Shown here piece by piece: positions 39,634 through 49,689 of a stretch of 64,000 bases of DNA. Each line of letters opens with the position of its first letter. Positions within the stretch are counted from its first letter, which is position 1. This stretch comes from Prorocentrum cordatum (taxonomy: Eukaryota > Sar > Dinophyceae > Prorocentrales > Prorocentraceae), in contig CAUYUJ010018622.1 of NCBI GenBank assembly GCA_963575745.1, positions 58,328 to 122,327 of the forward strand. The letters are read 5' to 3'. The position numbers and the translations under genes are program-made. The notes below the pieces were generated by a model. That model was not told the DNA's origin, made no database searches, and was given only the letters and a program-made list of their open reading frames with translations.

Positions 39634-41509
39634 TAGAACCCGGGGGGGGGGGTAGCCTACCCTAGGCCCTACCCAAGGGCCTAGGGTAGCCTAGGGTAGG
39701 CCCTACCCAAGGCCCTAGGGTAGCCTACCCGAGGCCCTACCCAAGGCCCTAGGGTGGCCTACGGTAGGCCCTACCCAAGGCCCTAGGGTAGACCTAGGGC
39801 AGGCCTTACCCAATGACGTAAGGTAGACCTAAGCATATAGAGCCTGGAGGGTAGGCCTACCCTAGGCCTACCCCTTAGGCCTGCCCCCTAGGCCTACCCT
39901 AGGCCTACCCCCTAGGCCTACCCCCTAGCCCTACCCTGGGCCTACCCCTAAGCCTACCCCCTAAGCCTACCGTAGGCCTACCCCTAGGCCTACCTCGAGA
40001 GCCTACCGGAGGGCTGGTGCGTGTACACTTGACGCGCGTGAACCCTAGCGGTCGGGTCGGGTCGGGCGGGCGGACCCTAACGGGCGGGTCGGGTCGGGCC
40101 GGGCGGACCCTAACGGGCGGGTCGGGTCGGGCGGGCGGGACATTGAAGTATGGTGCGTGTACGCTTGACACGCGTGAGCCCTAACGGGCGGGTCGGGTCG
40201 GGCCGGGCGGGCGGACCCTAACGGGCGGGTCTGGTCGGGTCGGGCGGACCCTAACGGGCGAGTCGGGTCGGGCGGGCGTGACATGAAAGTATGGTGCGTG
40301 TACACTTGACACGCGTGAACCTTAACGGGCGGGTCGGGTCGGACCGGGCGGACCCTAACGGGCGGGTCGGGTCGGGCGGCCGGGACATTAAAGTATGGTG
40401 CGTGCGCACTTGACACGCTCGAGCCCTAACGGGCGGGTCGGGTCGGGTCGGGCGGGCGGACCCTAACGGGCGGGTCGGGTCGGGCGGACCCTAACGGGCG
40501 GGTCGGGTCGGGCGGGCGGGACCATTAAAGTATGGTGCGTGTACACTTGACACGCGTGAACCCTAACGGGCGGGTCGGGTCGGGTCGGTCGGGCGGACCC
40601 TAACGCGGCGGGGGTCGGGTCGGGCGGGCGGGACATTAAAGTATGGTGCGTGTGCACTTGACACGCGTGAACCCTAACGGGCGGGTCGGGTCGGGGCGGG
40701 CGGACCCTAACGGGCGGGTCGGGTCGGGTCGGGCGGACCCTAACGGGCGGGCTGGGTCCGGCGGGCGGGACATTAAAGTATGGTTGTGTACACTTGACAC
40801 GCGTGAACCCTCACGGGCGGGTCGGGTCGGGTCGGGCGGGCGGACCCTCACGGGCGGGTCGGGTCGGGTCGGGCGGACCCTAACGGGCGGGTCGGGTCGG
40901 GCGGGCGGGACATTAATCTATAGTGCGTGTACACTTGACACGCGTGAACCCTAACGGGCGGGTCGGGTCGGGCGGGCGGACCCTCACGGGCGGGTCGGGT
41001 CGGGTCGGGCGGACCCTAACGGGCGGATCGGGTCGGGCGGGCGGGACATTAAAGTATGGTGCGTGCACACTTGATACGCGCGTGCTCGAACGGGCGGGTC
41101 GGGTCGGGTCGGGCGGGCGGACCCTAACGGGCGGGTCGGGTCGGAGGGATAGGCCTAGCCTAGACCTAGGGGGTAGGCCTAGGGGGTAGGACTAGGGTAG
41201 GCCTAGGGGGTAGGCTTAGGGGTAGGTCGAGGGTAGGCCTGGGGGGTAGGCCTAAGGGTAGGCCTAGGGTAGGCCTAGGGGGTAGGCCTAGGGGTAGGCC
41301 TAGGGTAGGCCCAGGGGGTAGGCCTAGGGGTAAACCTAGGGTAGGCCTAGGGGGCAGGCCCAGGGGTAGGCCTAGGGTAGGCCTAGGGGGTAGGCCTAGG
41401 GGGTAGGCCTAGGGGGTAGGTCTAGGGTAGGCCTAGAGGGTAGGCCTAGGGTGGGCCTAGGAGGTAGGCCTAAGGGTAGGCCTAGGGTAGGCCTACCCCC
41501 CGGGTTCTA
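39634..41509. mobile_element. 1.9-kb foldback element with satellite core
   Basis: The left end TAGAACCCGGGGGG followed by GGTAGCCTACCCTAGGCC is matched in inverted orientation by the right end GGCCTACCCCCCGGGTTCTA. The left arm (39634 to about 40010) is a degenerate tandem of CCCTAGGCCTACC, and the right arm (about 41148-41509) is its inverse, GGTAGGCCTAGGG. Between them lies a 1.1-kb satellite. The whole can fold into one long stem. No open frame other than repeat shadows. No target duplication is obvious at the edges. Confidence 0.8.
40016..41147 (+). repeat. Higher-order satellite (units of ~106-142 bp, nine copies)
   Basis: GTGCGTGTACACTTGACACG recurs near 40016, 40151, 40293, 40398, 40534, 40646, 40783, 40923 and 41060. 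Each is followed by two or three copies of a ~30-bp subunit, CCCTAACGGGCGGGTCGGG, and by GGGACATTAAAGTATG before the next. Unit length varies with the number of subunits. The satellite fills the loop of the foldback element. Confidence 0.92.
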
Positions 41510-41588
41510 TATGGATCCGTGAGGGTCCCAGGGCCTGGAACGAGGCAAATCGTCCGTGCGACGTCAAAAACTCTGGGGAAACCAACAA

Positions 41589-41738
41589 GCACCGATACCG
41601 ACAACTACGCCACAGACCGCTCCTGGGGTGCGTTCTGGCCAGGATTTCAAGGCGAATCCAGCGGTGGCGACTAGGGCCCCCGTGGAGGCCCCTCAAAAAA
41701 GGAAGACGGGCGAAGGGTAGCGGTATGGGCACCTTTCC
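41589..41738 (+). mobile_element. TIR repeat family A, copy at 41.6 kb
   Basis: Ends GCACCGATACCG and CGGTATGGGCACC are inverted repeats. The core GGGTGCGTTCTGGCCAGG, ATTTCAAGGCGAATCCAGC and GGTGGCGACTAGGG matches the copies at 24.8 and 52.1 kb. It begins 80 bp after the foldback element. Confidence 0.75.
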
Positions 41739-41974
41739 TCTTCTGAATATCCAAGTGATTCAGCTGTATGAATTTGGATGACCCAGAAGGGGGTCCAGCT
41801 GCAAGGGGGTGGTGCAATAGATTGTGGGGAATTGTTTTGCAAATGTACTGCGCCGGAGAATCGTTTTGAATTGTATTGCAAGTGATGTATTGCACGCGAC
41901 AGTCCAGCAACACTTCTGCGCCCCGGAACGTACTGCACGACCCAGGTGTATTGCAACCCCACGACTCCATCGAA

Positions 41975-41976
<2 letters not shown>

Positions 41977-42007
<31 letters not shown>
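41977..42007. repeat. TA dinucleotide microsatellite
   Basis: Pure (TA)n of about 29 bp. Around it (41840-41960) TGTATTGCA-type words recur. The minus strand from 42060 to 42240 has coding-like composition (VQTACTVMSMSLGKV) but no identifiable product. Confidence 0.95.
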
Positions 42008-42008
<1 letters not shown>

Positions 42009-42379
42009 CACCACCCCCTCGTCGCCGGACCCCCTCTGGGGTCGACCCGAAAGAAAAGCCCTGCGCCATGAGATCGGAAACCCGGGGGCGGCGAGCCTGG
42101 CGGCGGCCGGTTCGGATCTGTGGACGTCGAAGCTCCTGCAGCCCCGCGCCTGGCGGGCCTTGGGCAGCAGCGCCACCAGGGCGCTGCAGACCTTCCCGAG
42201 GCTCATGCTCATGACCGTGCAGGCCGTCTGGACCTCCACCTGCGGCATGCGGGGTGCAGCGGGACACGGGTCCTGGGCCCCGGGGAAAGGGTCCAGACCT
42301 CCAGGGAGCCCCTCGAGCCGGGAAGAGGCCGCGACGGACTGTCTGTCGCTGTGCTCCGCCTCGGGGGGGGGGCCCGGAC

Positions 42380-42494
42380 CGGACCTCAGGACCGCCAGAG
42401 ACCGAGTCGGGGTGAAAGGCAGGCCCCAAGGCTTGTGCCGAGACCTCTGGGGGTCCACGCTATGAAAACATCACGGCGCCGAGGGTCTGGGGAA
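42380..42494 (-). repeat. Dispersed repeat family B, copy at 42.4 kb
   Basis: Minus-strand copy of the ~115-bp family B. Landmarks in order on the plus strand are CGAGTCGGGGTGAAAGGC, GCCGAGACCTCTGGGGG, and GAAAACATCACGGCGCCGA. See 52331-52443 for the best copy. The interval 42495-43110 has no recognised feature. Confidence 0.65.
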
Positions 42495-43112
42495 GGGGGG
42501 CATACGATTATGAAAGGGCCCCAGAACACACAAATAAATCCACACAAATAAAATGATTCCCCATATATTCTCATATTTTCTGGGTTTTTGTCTTCCCCCC
42601 ACTTCCCATATGTTCGCATGTTTTCCTGGGGATCGACGCTTAATTGTGTCTGTGTGTTTCTTCCCCTCCTGAGATTAGGAGCTTTGGCTTTGCGTGTCGC
42701 TCCGCTGGTTCAGGACTGCCCCCTGGACCAGCTCTTCGGCCTGGAGTCGCTCCTTGACGATCCCCGGGCCCGAAAACGGAAACAAGCTTCAGGGCCGTGT
42801 CCCCAGGAAAAGCTCACGCGGCGAGAGAAATCTGCCACCGTGCCGTCCTTCTGAGGGGCAACTAGCAAAAGAGATTCCCGAGGACACGGCTGCTAAAAAT
42901 TGGCCGGGAACCGCGCCCAAAACAAAAACGGTTCTGGATGTTGAAAAAATATGGTACAAACTCAACCACTCCCGGAAAGGGGTGGGGAAAAATGACATAC
43001 GGCCCCCCTTTTGCAAAATACGCTTAGAAATCTACCACAATGGACGGTTTCGTCGGCTTGGCCCGAGACATCCCGCGAAAAATGACCCACGGCACCCCCG
43101 CCACAAAATGAT

Positions 43113-43657
43113 TCATGTTGGCGACGCATTGTCTGTAGCTGTGCCACCAAGAATATGGTTCCTGAGCAACGATAGAAGGAGACCTGGCGTACGGAGGGAT
43201 GCATCGACCTGGAATTTTTGGTAGGTGGACCTCTCAAGCTCTCCGCCGCCTCTGGCGGTGTGCGTTGCGAGCAGGAGCACAACAAAGCCACAGAAAAGCG
43301 CGGCATTGACAGTGTAGCTCCGCACACGTGACAAATGCTAACGAGCAGGAACACAGCAAAGCCCCAGTAGAGCGAGGCATAGATAGTGCAGCGCAGCTCA
43401 ACATTGACACGGTGGTGGCCGGGGTGCCCCCGCGACATGTCCACGAGCGTTGCTCCACCCTGGCGGGTGTGGACAGAAGATGCGCTGAAAGCACAAAGGG
43501 CAATACCACAAGATCTCATGACGAGACCAAGGCCGTGAGCGATGTATTGCCAATACATCGGGAACAGGCTCTCGATAGCGCGTCCGCATGTTCCTGCACG
43601 GGGTAGAACCATCGGGCCCCCCGTCGGCGATGAATGGCCGACTGGGGGTCGATGCAT
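43113..43657 (-). other. Coding-like segment with a duplicated hydrophobic stretch
   Basis: Two minus-strand frames overlap near 43330. One contains YTVNAALFCGFVVLLLATH (about 43250-43320) and the other ASLYWGFAVFLLVSICHV (about 43330-43390). The DNA of each is part of a ~57-bp imperfect repeat (AGCAGGARCACARCAAAGCC at 43272 and 43347). The hydrophobic stretches look like single membrane spans. Exon structure and product are unknown; both strands show open frames. Confidence 0.25.
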
Positions 43658-43764
43658 CCCCCCCCCTTGCCTATCCCCTCCCAGGTCCCGTGCTCAACCT
43701 CTGATGATGGGCAAAGTTTCCACCACCACTGCCATATGTAGGACGGGGGAGAAGGGAGGATGAG

Positions 43765-43813
43765 GAGGTTCTCCTCCTCCCCTCCTCCTCCTCCTCCTCC
43801 TCCTCCTCCTCCT
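43765..43813. repeat. TCC microsatellite
   Basis: Short (CTC)n tract just upstream of the AAGAYGGCC repeat. Confidence 0.93.
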
Positions 43814-43899
43814 ACATATGGTAGCGGTGATGGAAAATGGGCCCATCATCTGAGGCTCGGTCCTCAATCCTGGGGATTCTTGAAGCGGCCCGGACCCCA

Positions 43900-45175
43900 G
43901 CTCTCAGATCACCTTGGGCTTCGGGCGTGTCCCTCGTGGCTCCCCGCATCTTCCCGCGTGACTCTTTAGAATGGGGGCTCCAAATCGAGCCCAGAGGGTC
44001 CCAAGAGGCCCCCGAAGGAGGGTCCCGAATCGCCGGACGATCTGTCCAAGACGCCCAAGATGGCCTCCAGTCGGTCGAAAACCTGCTCAAGACGCCCCAT
44101 GACCCCTCCAAGAGCACCCCCAAGAGGGCCCCAAGAGGCAACATCCATTGATTTTGCAAAGGTTGTTCAACGTTTTTGGGGTTCTCGACTTTTCGAACTT
44201 CCGCGTCCCAAGAGGCCCCCAAGACCGGCCCGTGACTGCCCAAGATGCCCCCAACAGGGACAAGGACTGCTCACGAGGGCGCCAACACGGCCCCGAGAGG
44301 GATCCCAGAGCGGGAGCTCGAACTGACTCCCGTCCCAAGATGCCCCCCAGACGCCAAAAGAGGCCCCGAAATTGCCCCCAGGAGGCCTCAAGACTGCCTC
44401 CACGCGGCCCCCTGAGAGGCCTCCCGCGTCATCCCGACAAGCATAACCCACAACCCAGGCACGGGAGCGGGATGGGCCGAAGGTCCTCAAAATCCGGCGC
44501 CACGTGTTGATTTATCACGAGGGTGCCTGACGTGCTAGATCCTACAGCTTGGTTTCGGTTCTCTTCCGGAAGCACGGCTCTGGGGCTTCGGCGCATGCAG
44601 CCGGCCACCCCGAAAGCTCTGGGCGAGGTGGTCGCAAAGGCTCCTGCTGCTCAAGGTGGCTCCAAAATGGCGCAGAAGACTGCCAGGATGGCCCTCAGCA
44701 GATTCCTCCCAAGACGATGGCCTCCGAGACGGCCCAAGAGTGTCTGAGATGCCTCCAGGTCCGCCCTAGAAGCCTCCAGGACGGCTCAGGAGGCCTCCAA
44801 GACGTCCTCCAGGAGGGATCGCAGAGGCCAAAGGCATTGATTGTCCGTGTGCTTTTGAGGGACTTGGGCATTCACTTCTTTTCGGCCTTCCGACGGCCCA
44901 GGAGGCGGCCAGATAGGCCCCCAAGATCGCCCCAAGGTGGCCCCGAAGGCCTCCAAGATGGCCCCAGGACGGCCCAGGGTGCTTTCAAGACGGCCCCGAA
45001 GGGGGCCCCAAGACAGCCCAAGAAGCTTCGAATACGCCCAAGATGGCCTCCGCGACGGCCCTCAAGCGCCTCAAGAGGGTTCCAAGTCGGTTCAGAGAGG
45101 CATCCAAGACGGCTTCCGACGCCGATGATTCGCCGTAGGCGTCGGAAGCCGTCTTGGATGCCGGGGGGCGGCGAT
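43900..45175 (+). repeat. AAGAYGGCC composite repeat, copy at 43.9-45.2 kb
   Basis: About 1.3 kb of degenerate CCAAGAYGGCC, CCCCAAGAGGGC and related units. It is punctuated by AT-richer modules at 44145-44210 and 44835-44905, the second of which ends TTTTCGGCCTTCCGACGGCC. An equivalent module recurs at 54.55-54.62 and 54.93-55.00 kb. Near 45115-45165 the repeat contains a small palindrome around GGATGATTCGCCGTAGG. No coding signal survives. Confidence 0.8.
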
Positions 45176-45414
45176 TCGCCGCAGGCGTCTTCGATCGTGA
45201 AACCCTACGCCTTTTTCGAATCAGATCGATCTGTGCGGGGCCCGGGGCCCGAAACTGGGCGGAAATGCTTGCGATGCAAAAATTGCAGCGCCGGGATCTC
45301 AGGGTCCCTGAGGACTCGCTCGTCCCACGACGACCAAATGAGCGGCGCTGGCGTGATGGGCTACTTTTCCACCAACACTACCACAGGTCGGACGGGGGAG
45401 AAGAGAGGATGGGG

Positions 45415-45600
45415 ATGTCCTCCTCCTCGTTCTCCTCGTTCTCCTCGTTCTCCTCGTTCTCCTCGTTCTCCTCGTTCTCCTCCTCCTCCTCCTCCTCCTC
45501 CTCTCTCTCCTCCTCCTCCTCATCCTGCTTCTTCTCCTCCTCCTCCTCCTCCTCCTCCTCCTCCTCCTCCTCCTCCTCCTCCTCCTCCTCCTCCTCCACC
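45415..45600. repeat. GTTCTCCTC 9-bp array then TCC microsatellite
   Basis: About six copies of TTCTCCTCG (45429-45480) followed by pure (TCC)n. The interval 45601-46020 is unassigned. Confidence 0.92.
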
Positions 45601-46023
45601 CTCTCCTACCTAACAGTGGTGGTGCAAGATCAGCCCATCATGGCGGAGCAGCCGGCGCTTGGCGAGCCCCCCCTCCACGAGGGAGGGACCCAAGCCATGC
45701 GAGCCGGAGAACCGAGCAAAACCTTGGGATCCGTTCCCCTCACCAGACATCCGATGCCTTGATCTTTCCAACGCGGTGCCATCAGGCCCATCCCCTTGCC
45801 AAGACGAGGCCAGGAGGAGGATAACATTGGGTGAGGAATAGATCGAGAATCTCTGAGATCTGACGGCTCTGGAAGATGTCTCGGGCGCCGCGGCCATATC
45901 AATGGGTTCCAGAACGCCCTGAGAACGTCCCGGAACGCTCTGGAACGGAATTCTCCTCCTCCTCCTCCTCCTGGCTCCGCCCGATGCAGCTCCTTCCCCC
46001 ATGGATGGATGTGCATGATAACA

Positions 46024-46130
46024 AAAACAATGTTCGTAGAGCACAAGCCCGATGTGTTAAAACAGGACCGTCTGAGCCAGAGATGTTCTAAGAACAGCTC
46101 GTGCAGATCACGAAAAGCTCTAAGAACCTC
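46024..46130 (+). repeat. Hairpin-rich repeat, copy 1 (GTTCTAAGAAC)
   Basis: Aligns with 46705-46830 through CCCGATGTGTT, GCCAGARATGTTCT and CTCGTGCAGA. It contains a TGTTCTAAGAACA-type dyad near 46083-46096. A non-coding repeat of about 105 bp. Confidence 0.65.
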
Positions 46131-46194
46131 CTCTGGTGGGCCTCCATAGAGCCCACCTCAATCGGGTTCCGAATAGATGGGATCGGCGGAACAC

Positions 46195-46350
46195 GCCGCA
46201 TCGCAAATACATCGGCGATGTATCCGCGATGTGTCGGCGATGCAGCGGCGATGCATCGGCGACGTCAGCGATGCATCGGCGCCATCGGCGTGGAGAAAAT
46301 CTGACTCCACATCAAGCCGCATCGCCGAGGCATCGGCGATGCGGCGCCAT
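46195..46350. repeat. ATCGGCGATGC-type tandem
   Basis: Short degenerate tandem of GCATCGGCGATG words, each locally palindromic. Confidence 0.75.
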
Positions 46351-46426
46351 CCTCCGGCGCCATCTACTCCGACCCCATCTGAGAGGCCTAGACTCCAGGC
46401 AAAAAAGACGCTTGGCCACTGCTTGA

Positions 46427-46604
46427 CTCAGGTCGGGCGTGCCCCCCTACCGGCGGATGTTTGACGAACAATGGAAAATACACCACAAGACCACAACAAC
46501 GGTCCACAAAATAGTCAGAGCAGCGTCCCCAGACTATTTTGTACTATTTTCGAATATTCCCCCTGGAGGGGGAAAGGCCCGACCTGAGCCGAGATTCCAG
46601 GCAA
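46427..46604 (+). mobile_element. TIR repeat family C, copy at 46.4 kb
   Basis: Left end CTCAGGTCGGGC then CCCCCCTACC; right end CTGGAGGGGG then GCCCGACCTGAG. These form inverted repeats of about 24 bp. A ~40-bp direct repeat (CCAGGCA..GCTTGGCCACTGCTTGA and its relative) lies just outside both ends at 46392-46428 and 46595-46635. That could be a long duplication of the target or part of a larger unit. Interior contains GACGAACAATGGAAAATAC and TCCCCAGACTATTTTGTA. Confidence 0.68.
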
Positions 46605-46667
46605 CCCAAAACGCTTCGCCACTGCTCGACTTGAGCAGTGACCGACCGTCCCGGCATCTCTATTGTC

Positions 46668-46835
46668 CTACCACGATGTGTTCCTAGAACCCAAAAATGT
46701 TCTAAGAACAGAAACAGTGTTCCTAGAACAGAAACCCGATGTGTTCAACCAAGGCAATCCCGGCCAGAAATGTTCTGAGAACATCTCGTGCAGAGCAAAA
46801 AAGGTTCTCAGAACACTGTTTGGTAGGGCTATAGG
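46668..46835 (+). repeat. Hairpin-rich repeat, copy 2 (GTTCTxAGAAC)
   Basis: Contains several palindromes of the form GTTCTAAGAAC, GTTCCTAGAAC and GTTCTCAGAAC within 160 bp. The part from 46705 aligns with copy 1 at 46024. Confidence 0.7.
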
Positions 46836-46861
46836 CGAGCCAGGACGCTCCGCAACAGCCT

Positions 46862-47130
46862 GAGAGGAGGAAGAGGAGGAGGAGGAGGAGGAGGAGGAGG
46901 AGGAGGAGGAGGAGGAGGAGGAGGAGGAGGAGGAGGAGGAGGAGGAGGAGGAGGAGGAGGGGAGGGGGAGGGGGAGGGGGAGGGGGAGGGGGGAGGTGGA
47001 GGAGGAGGAGGAGGAGGAGGAGGAGGAGGAGGAGGAGGAGGAGGAGGAGGAGGAGGAGGAGGAGGAGGGGGAGGGGGAGGGGGAGGTGAAGGAGGACGAG
47101 GAGGAGGAGGAGGAGGAAGGAGGAGGAGGA
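46862..47130. repeat. GGA microsatellite block
   Basis: Nearly pure (GGA)n with GGGGGA segments at 46960-46995 and 47067-47090. A TCC block of opposite orientation follows at 47355-47523, so the two can pair around the 200-bp island between them. Confidence 0.95.
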
Positions 47131-47149
47131 GAGGAGGAGAGGAGGAGGA

Positions 47150-47355
47150 AGTGCTCGATCGACGCCCTTCTCGCGCCCTGCCGCCTGCGCGGGGCCGGCA
47201 GGGCCTCCGGCGCCGGGTGCGACCCCGAGGCCCTCGACGAGGCGGCCCTTGAGGTCGGGGGCCAGGTGCCCGAGCTTGGCGCCCGCGGCCCGCGCGAGCG
47301 CCTGCTTCTGCTGGGGCGGCGCCTGGAGGGTGTCGCCAAAGGGGTTCGGCAGCCC
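47150..47355 (-). other. Coding-like island between GGA and TCC tracts
   Basis: On the minus strand one frame reads NPFGDTLQAPPQQKQALARA, then AGAKLGHLAPDLKGRLVEGL, with helical and balanced composition, over about 65 codons. It lies in the loop between two complementary microsatellites. It may be a remnant of a host or element gene; no family is assigned. Confidence 0.3.
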
Positions 47356-47523
47356 GTCCTCCTCCTCCTCCTCTCCTCATCCTCCTCCTCCTCCTCCTCC
47401 TCCCTCCTCCTCCTCCTCCTCCTCCTCCCTCTCCCTCCTTCCTCCTCCTCCTCCCTCCTCCTCTCCTCCCTCCTCCTCCTCTCCTCCTCCTCCTCCTCCT
47501 CCTCCTCCTCCTCCTCCTCCTCA
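47355..47523. repeat. TCC microsatellite block
   Basis: Pure to slightly interrupted (TCC)n. Low complexity only. Confidence 0.95.
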
Positions 47524-47813
47524 GGTCGCCGTTTGAGATTTTGGTGCATAGCCCGACCGAACCGCATGCACTAACTCACACAGCAGTGACCTGGCGCCCC
47601 CCTCGCAGACCCAAGGGGCACTGGGGACTGGGGAACCCTCCATGGTATTCGTCTTTCCGATACCGTAACGTGCATCGTCTCTACGTCTTCGCATGGACTT
47701 GGTTTGTGCCGCATCTGATTTCGAGGACTCGGAATTTGCACGTGTGACCTCCAGCCAAAGAAGACGACAACGGCATCCGACGCACTCACGCAAAAATATG
47801 CCAGATTGCCAGG

Positions 47814-48281
47814 ATGGACATTCTGAAAAGCCCATCATTCTCACCTCCGCCGGGGCTTGAGCAGAGACCAGAAGATCAGCGTACACAATTTGAGAAAGGT
47901 TGCATGCTGGAACACTTTAAAGAGAAACTCAAGGACCACGCGCAGGAGAACCAGCGCACAAGTTCTCGCCATGACGACGACGCTACCGACGACAAGAAGG
48001 CTGCACCGGTTTCGTATACAACGGAGGGAGCCGAGAGTCAACCACCAAAGGCGTGGCGGGCCCGATGCGGTCCTGGTGAGAGCACCCCGCCAGAGCCTGA
48101 GGCTGCTTTTGCAGAATGGATTGGAACGATTCGCAGTTCGAACAGCTTGGAACAACCAGAAGGTCAGTGTGCGCAATCTGAGAACGGTTGCGTGCTGGAA
48201 CGTTTTGAAGACAAGGTGACAAAACCACGAGCCGGAGAGCAAGCGCCCAAGTTCTTGCCACGACGACGACGCGACCTTTGA
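47814..48281 (+). CDS. Unidentified protein with 96-codon internal repeats (first part)
   Basis: Begins MDILKSPSFSPPPGLEQ and holds an internal tandem repeat of 288 bp (96 codons). EDQRTQFEKGCMLEHFKEK (from 47871) returns as EGQCAQSENGCVLERFEDK (from 48159). Each repeat carries the further segment RARCGPGES followed by PPEPE and, after some residues, RSSxSLEQ. In the second repeat a one-base insertion between about 48205 and 48258 shifts the frame, which then ends at TGA 48279-48281. Sequence in the shifted frame continues the repeat homology (HDDDATFDEKAA). Highly charged, no membrane segment. Identity unknown; conservation of the repeat at protein level favours real coding. Confidence 0.45.
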   Translation: MDILKSPSFSPPPGLEQRPEDQRTQFEKGCMLEHFKEKLKDHAQENQRTSSRHDDDATDDKKAAPVSYTTEGAESQPPKAWRARCGPGESTPPEPEAAFAEWIGTIRSSNSLEQPEGQCAQSENGCVLERFEDKVTKPRAGEQAPKFLPRRRRDL

Positions 48282-48308
48282 CGAGAAGGCTGCACAGGTG
48301 CTATATAC

Positions 48309-48427
48309 GAAGGATTGCAACAAAACCCAAGGATTGCAAAAAAAACAGGATTGCAAAAAGACCCAGGATTGCAAACAAAAAAAAAAGGATTGCAAAAACA
48401 CCCACGGTTTTTTTTTGCAATCCTTCG
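48309..48427. mobile_element. 115-bp foldback insert inside the repeated gene
   Basis: Comparison of the two 288-bp repeats shows that the downstream one carries about 115 extra bases here. The insert starts CGAAGGATTGCAA and ends TTGCAATCCTTCG, a perfect inverted repeat. It is built of four or five copies of GGATTGCAAAAA with CACCCA or GACCCA spacers. It disrupts the reading frame. A MITE-like element or an introner (an intron born from such an element) are both possible. Confidence 0.65.
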
Positions 48428-48457
48428 GAGGGAAGCGGGAGTCAATAACCCAATGCC

Positions 48458-48937
48458 TTGCGGGCCCGATGCGGTCCTGGAGAGAGCAACCCGCCAGAGC
48501 CTGAGGAAGCAACGCAGTCGAATACGAACGAGATTTGTGTTGCAGAGTTGGTTGGAGAGATTCGCAGTTCGGACAGCTTGGAACAGATTCAATCGATTCT
48601 AGATGAGTTCCCGTACGGATTGGACCATTATGCAGACGGTCGCCCAAACAAAGAGCCTGATAATCAGGAAGTTGGCAGTTTTCCAACCGAAATTAGCACA
48701 TTGGCAGAGGCAGTGGAGCTGGCAGACATTATGAGCAAGGACCAGCTGTATTTCTTATTAGGCAAGCATAAACACGTAGCAGAGAGCGCTGGCTTGACAT
48801 CACAGCAACGAAAAGAGCTTGACACGCTACATGGTGACTTGCGCAGAGCTTTGCAACATATTCAGGAGGCCGATGCAAGGAGCACCACTGACGCATGGAA
48901 TAAGTTGCTTGACAAAGTACACAAGCTATTCATATAG
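48458..48937 (+). CDS. Unidentified protein, second repeat and C-terminus
   Basis: Downstream of the insert the frame resumes RARCGPGESNPPEPEEATQS, then VAELVGEIRSSDSLEQ, homologous to the first repeat. It runs into a unique C-terminus: FPYGLDHYADGRPNKEPD, STLAEAVELADIMSKDQLYF, TSQQRKELDTLHGDLRRAL and AWNKLLDKVHKLFI, stop at 48935-48937. Composition is that of a soluble, helical protein. The frame is offset by two bases from the 47814 frame, which equals the one-base indel plus the insert. If the insert is spliced out, only the one-base indel would separate the two parts. The start shown is simply the first start-like codon in this frame, not a true start. Confidence 0.5.
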   Translation: MRARCGPGESNPPEPEEATQSNTNEICVAELVGEIRSSDSLEQIQSILDEFPYGLDHYADGRPNKEPDNQEVGSFPTEISTLAEAVELADIMSKDQLYFLLGKHKHVAESAGLTSQQRKELDTLHGDLRRALQHIQEADARSTTDAWNKLLDKVHKLFI

Positions 48938-49689
48938 TGTGGAGGGATGCATGTTTCCGACATCATGTTACGACTTGATCACACATATCCAAAGAAAGAC
49001 GTGTACGGAGCAATCGAAACATGGATGAATGTCGGAGTTATAGCTTGCAATGGCCACGCATATAGAACAGTTGCTTAAACACGGTCGAACAAGTGGTGCT
49101 TGCCGAGAGGGAACAATAAATAACTACACCAATTCGTTTGCTAGGCCATCGCCTTCCGCGGCTGCCCCCCCTCTCTTCCCCCCCCCCTGGTCGGGGGCCT
49201 CGGCTCGGCTTGTCTATTGTTTTTCCTCGGCTGTCCTCCTCTCCTGTTCTTCCCCTGGCTCCTCGGCTTGCCTGCCGCTTGGTTCCATCTCGGGCCAAAG
49301 GACCCCGCGGCGAGATAAGAGACGGTACATCGGGCATTGGTGCAGATATGCAGGACAGGCCACTTGTCTCTCCTTGCGTCTCTTGCCGTGCCGAGCAAGG
49401 GGGGTGAGAGGGGGGGAGGATGTGGGGTGGGGAGGCTCTCAGAGGACGAGCCCCGCCCTGGACAGACCAGGGCAGGAGCGTCCTCCTGCATTCTCAGTTG
49501 CTATCTCCTTGGTGTTGCAGGGTTCCCTGCTTCGGGGCAGCATGGCCACGCCCCAACGGGGGTCGGGCCTGCATCGCCCTAGGCAGCCCCGCGGGTCGGA
49601 TGACCGTCCGAAGCCGAAGGTGCCGCTTCCACTCTACACCCAGGGAGCCGTCTAGCTAGAGAACAGCGGACTGGCGCTCCTCAAGGGCC

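Noticed and set aside
40016-41147. Telomere-like CCCTAA words
   Set aside because: CCCTAAC occurs once per ~30-bp subunit inside a GC-rich satellite, not as a pure TTTAGGG/CCCTAAA tandem.
47841-48686. Minus-strand frame of 281 codons across the repeated gene and its insert
   Set aside because: It stays open through the foldback insert, but its residues (F, L, W, C-rich) look like the complement of the charged plus-strand protein, and the unique C-terminus is far more protein-like on the plus strand.
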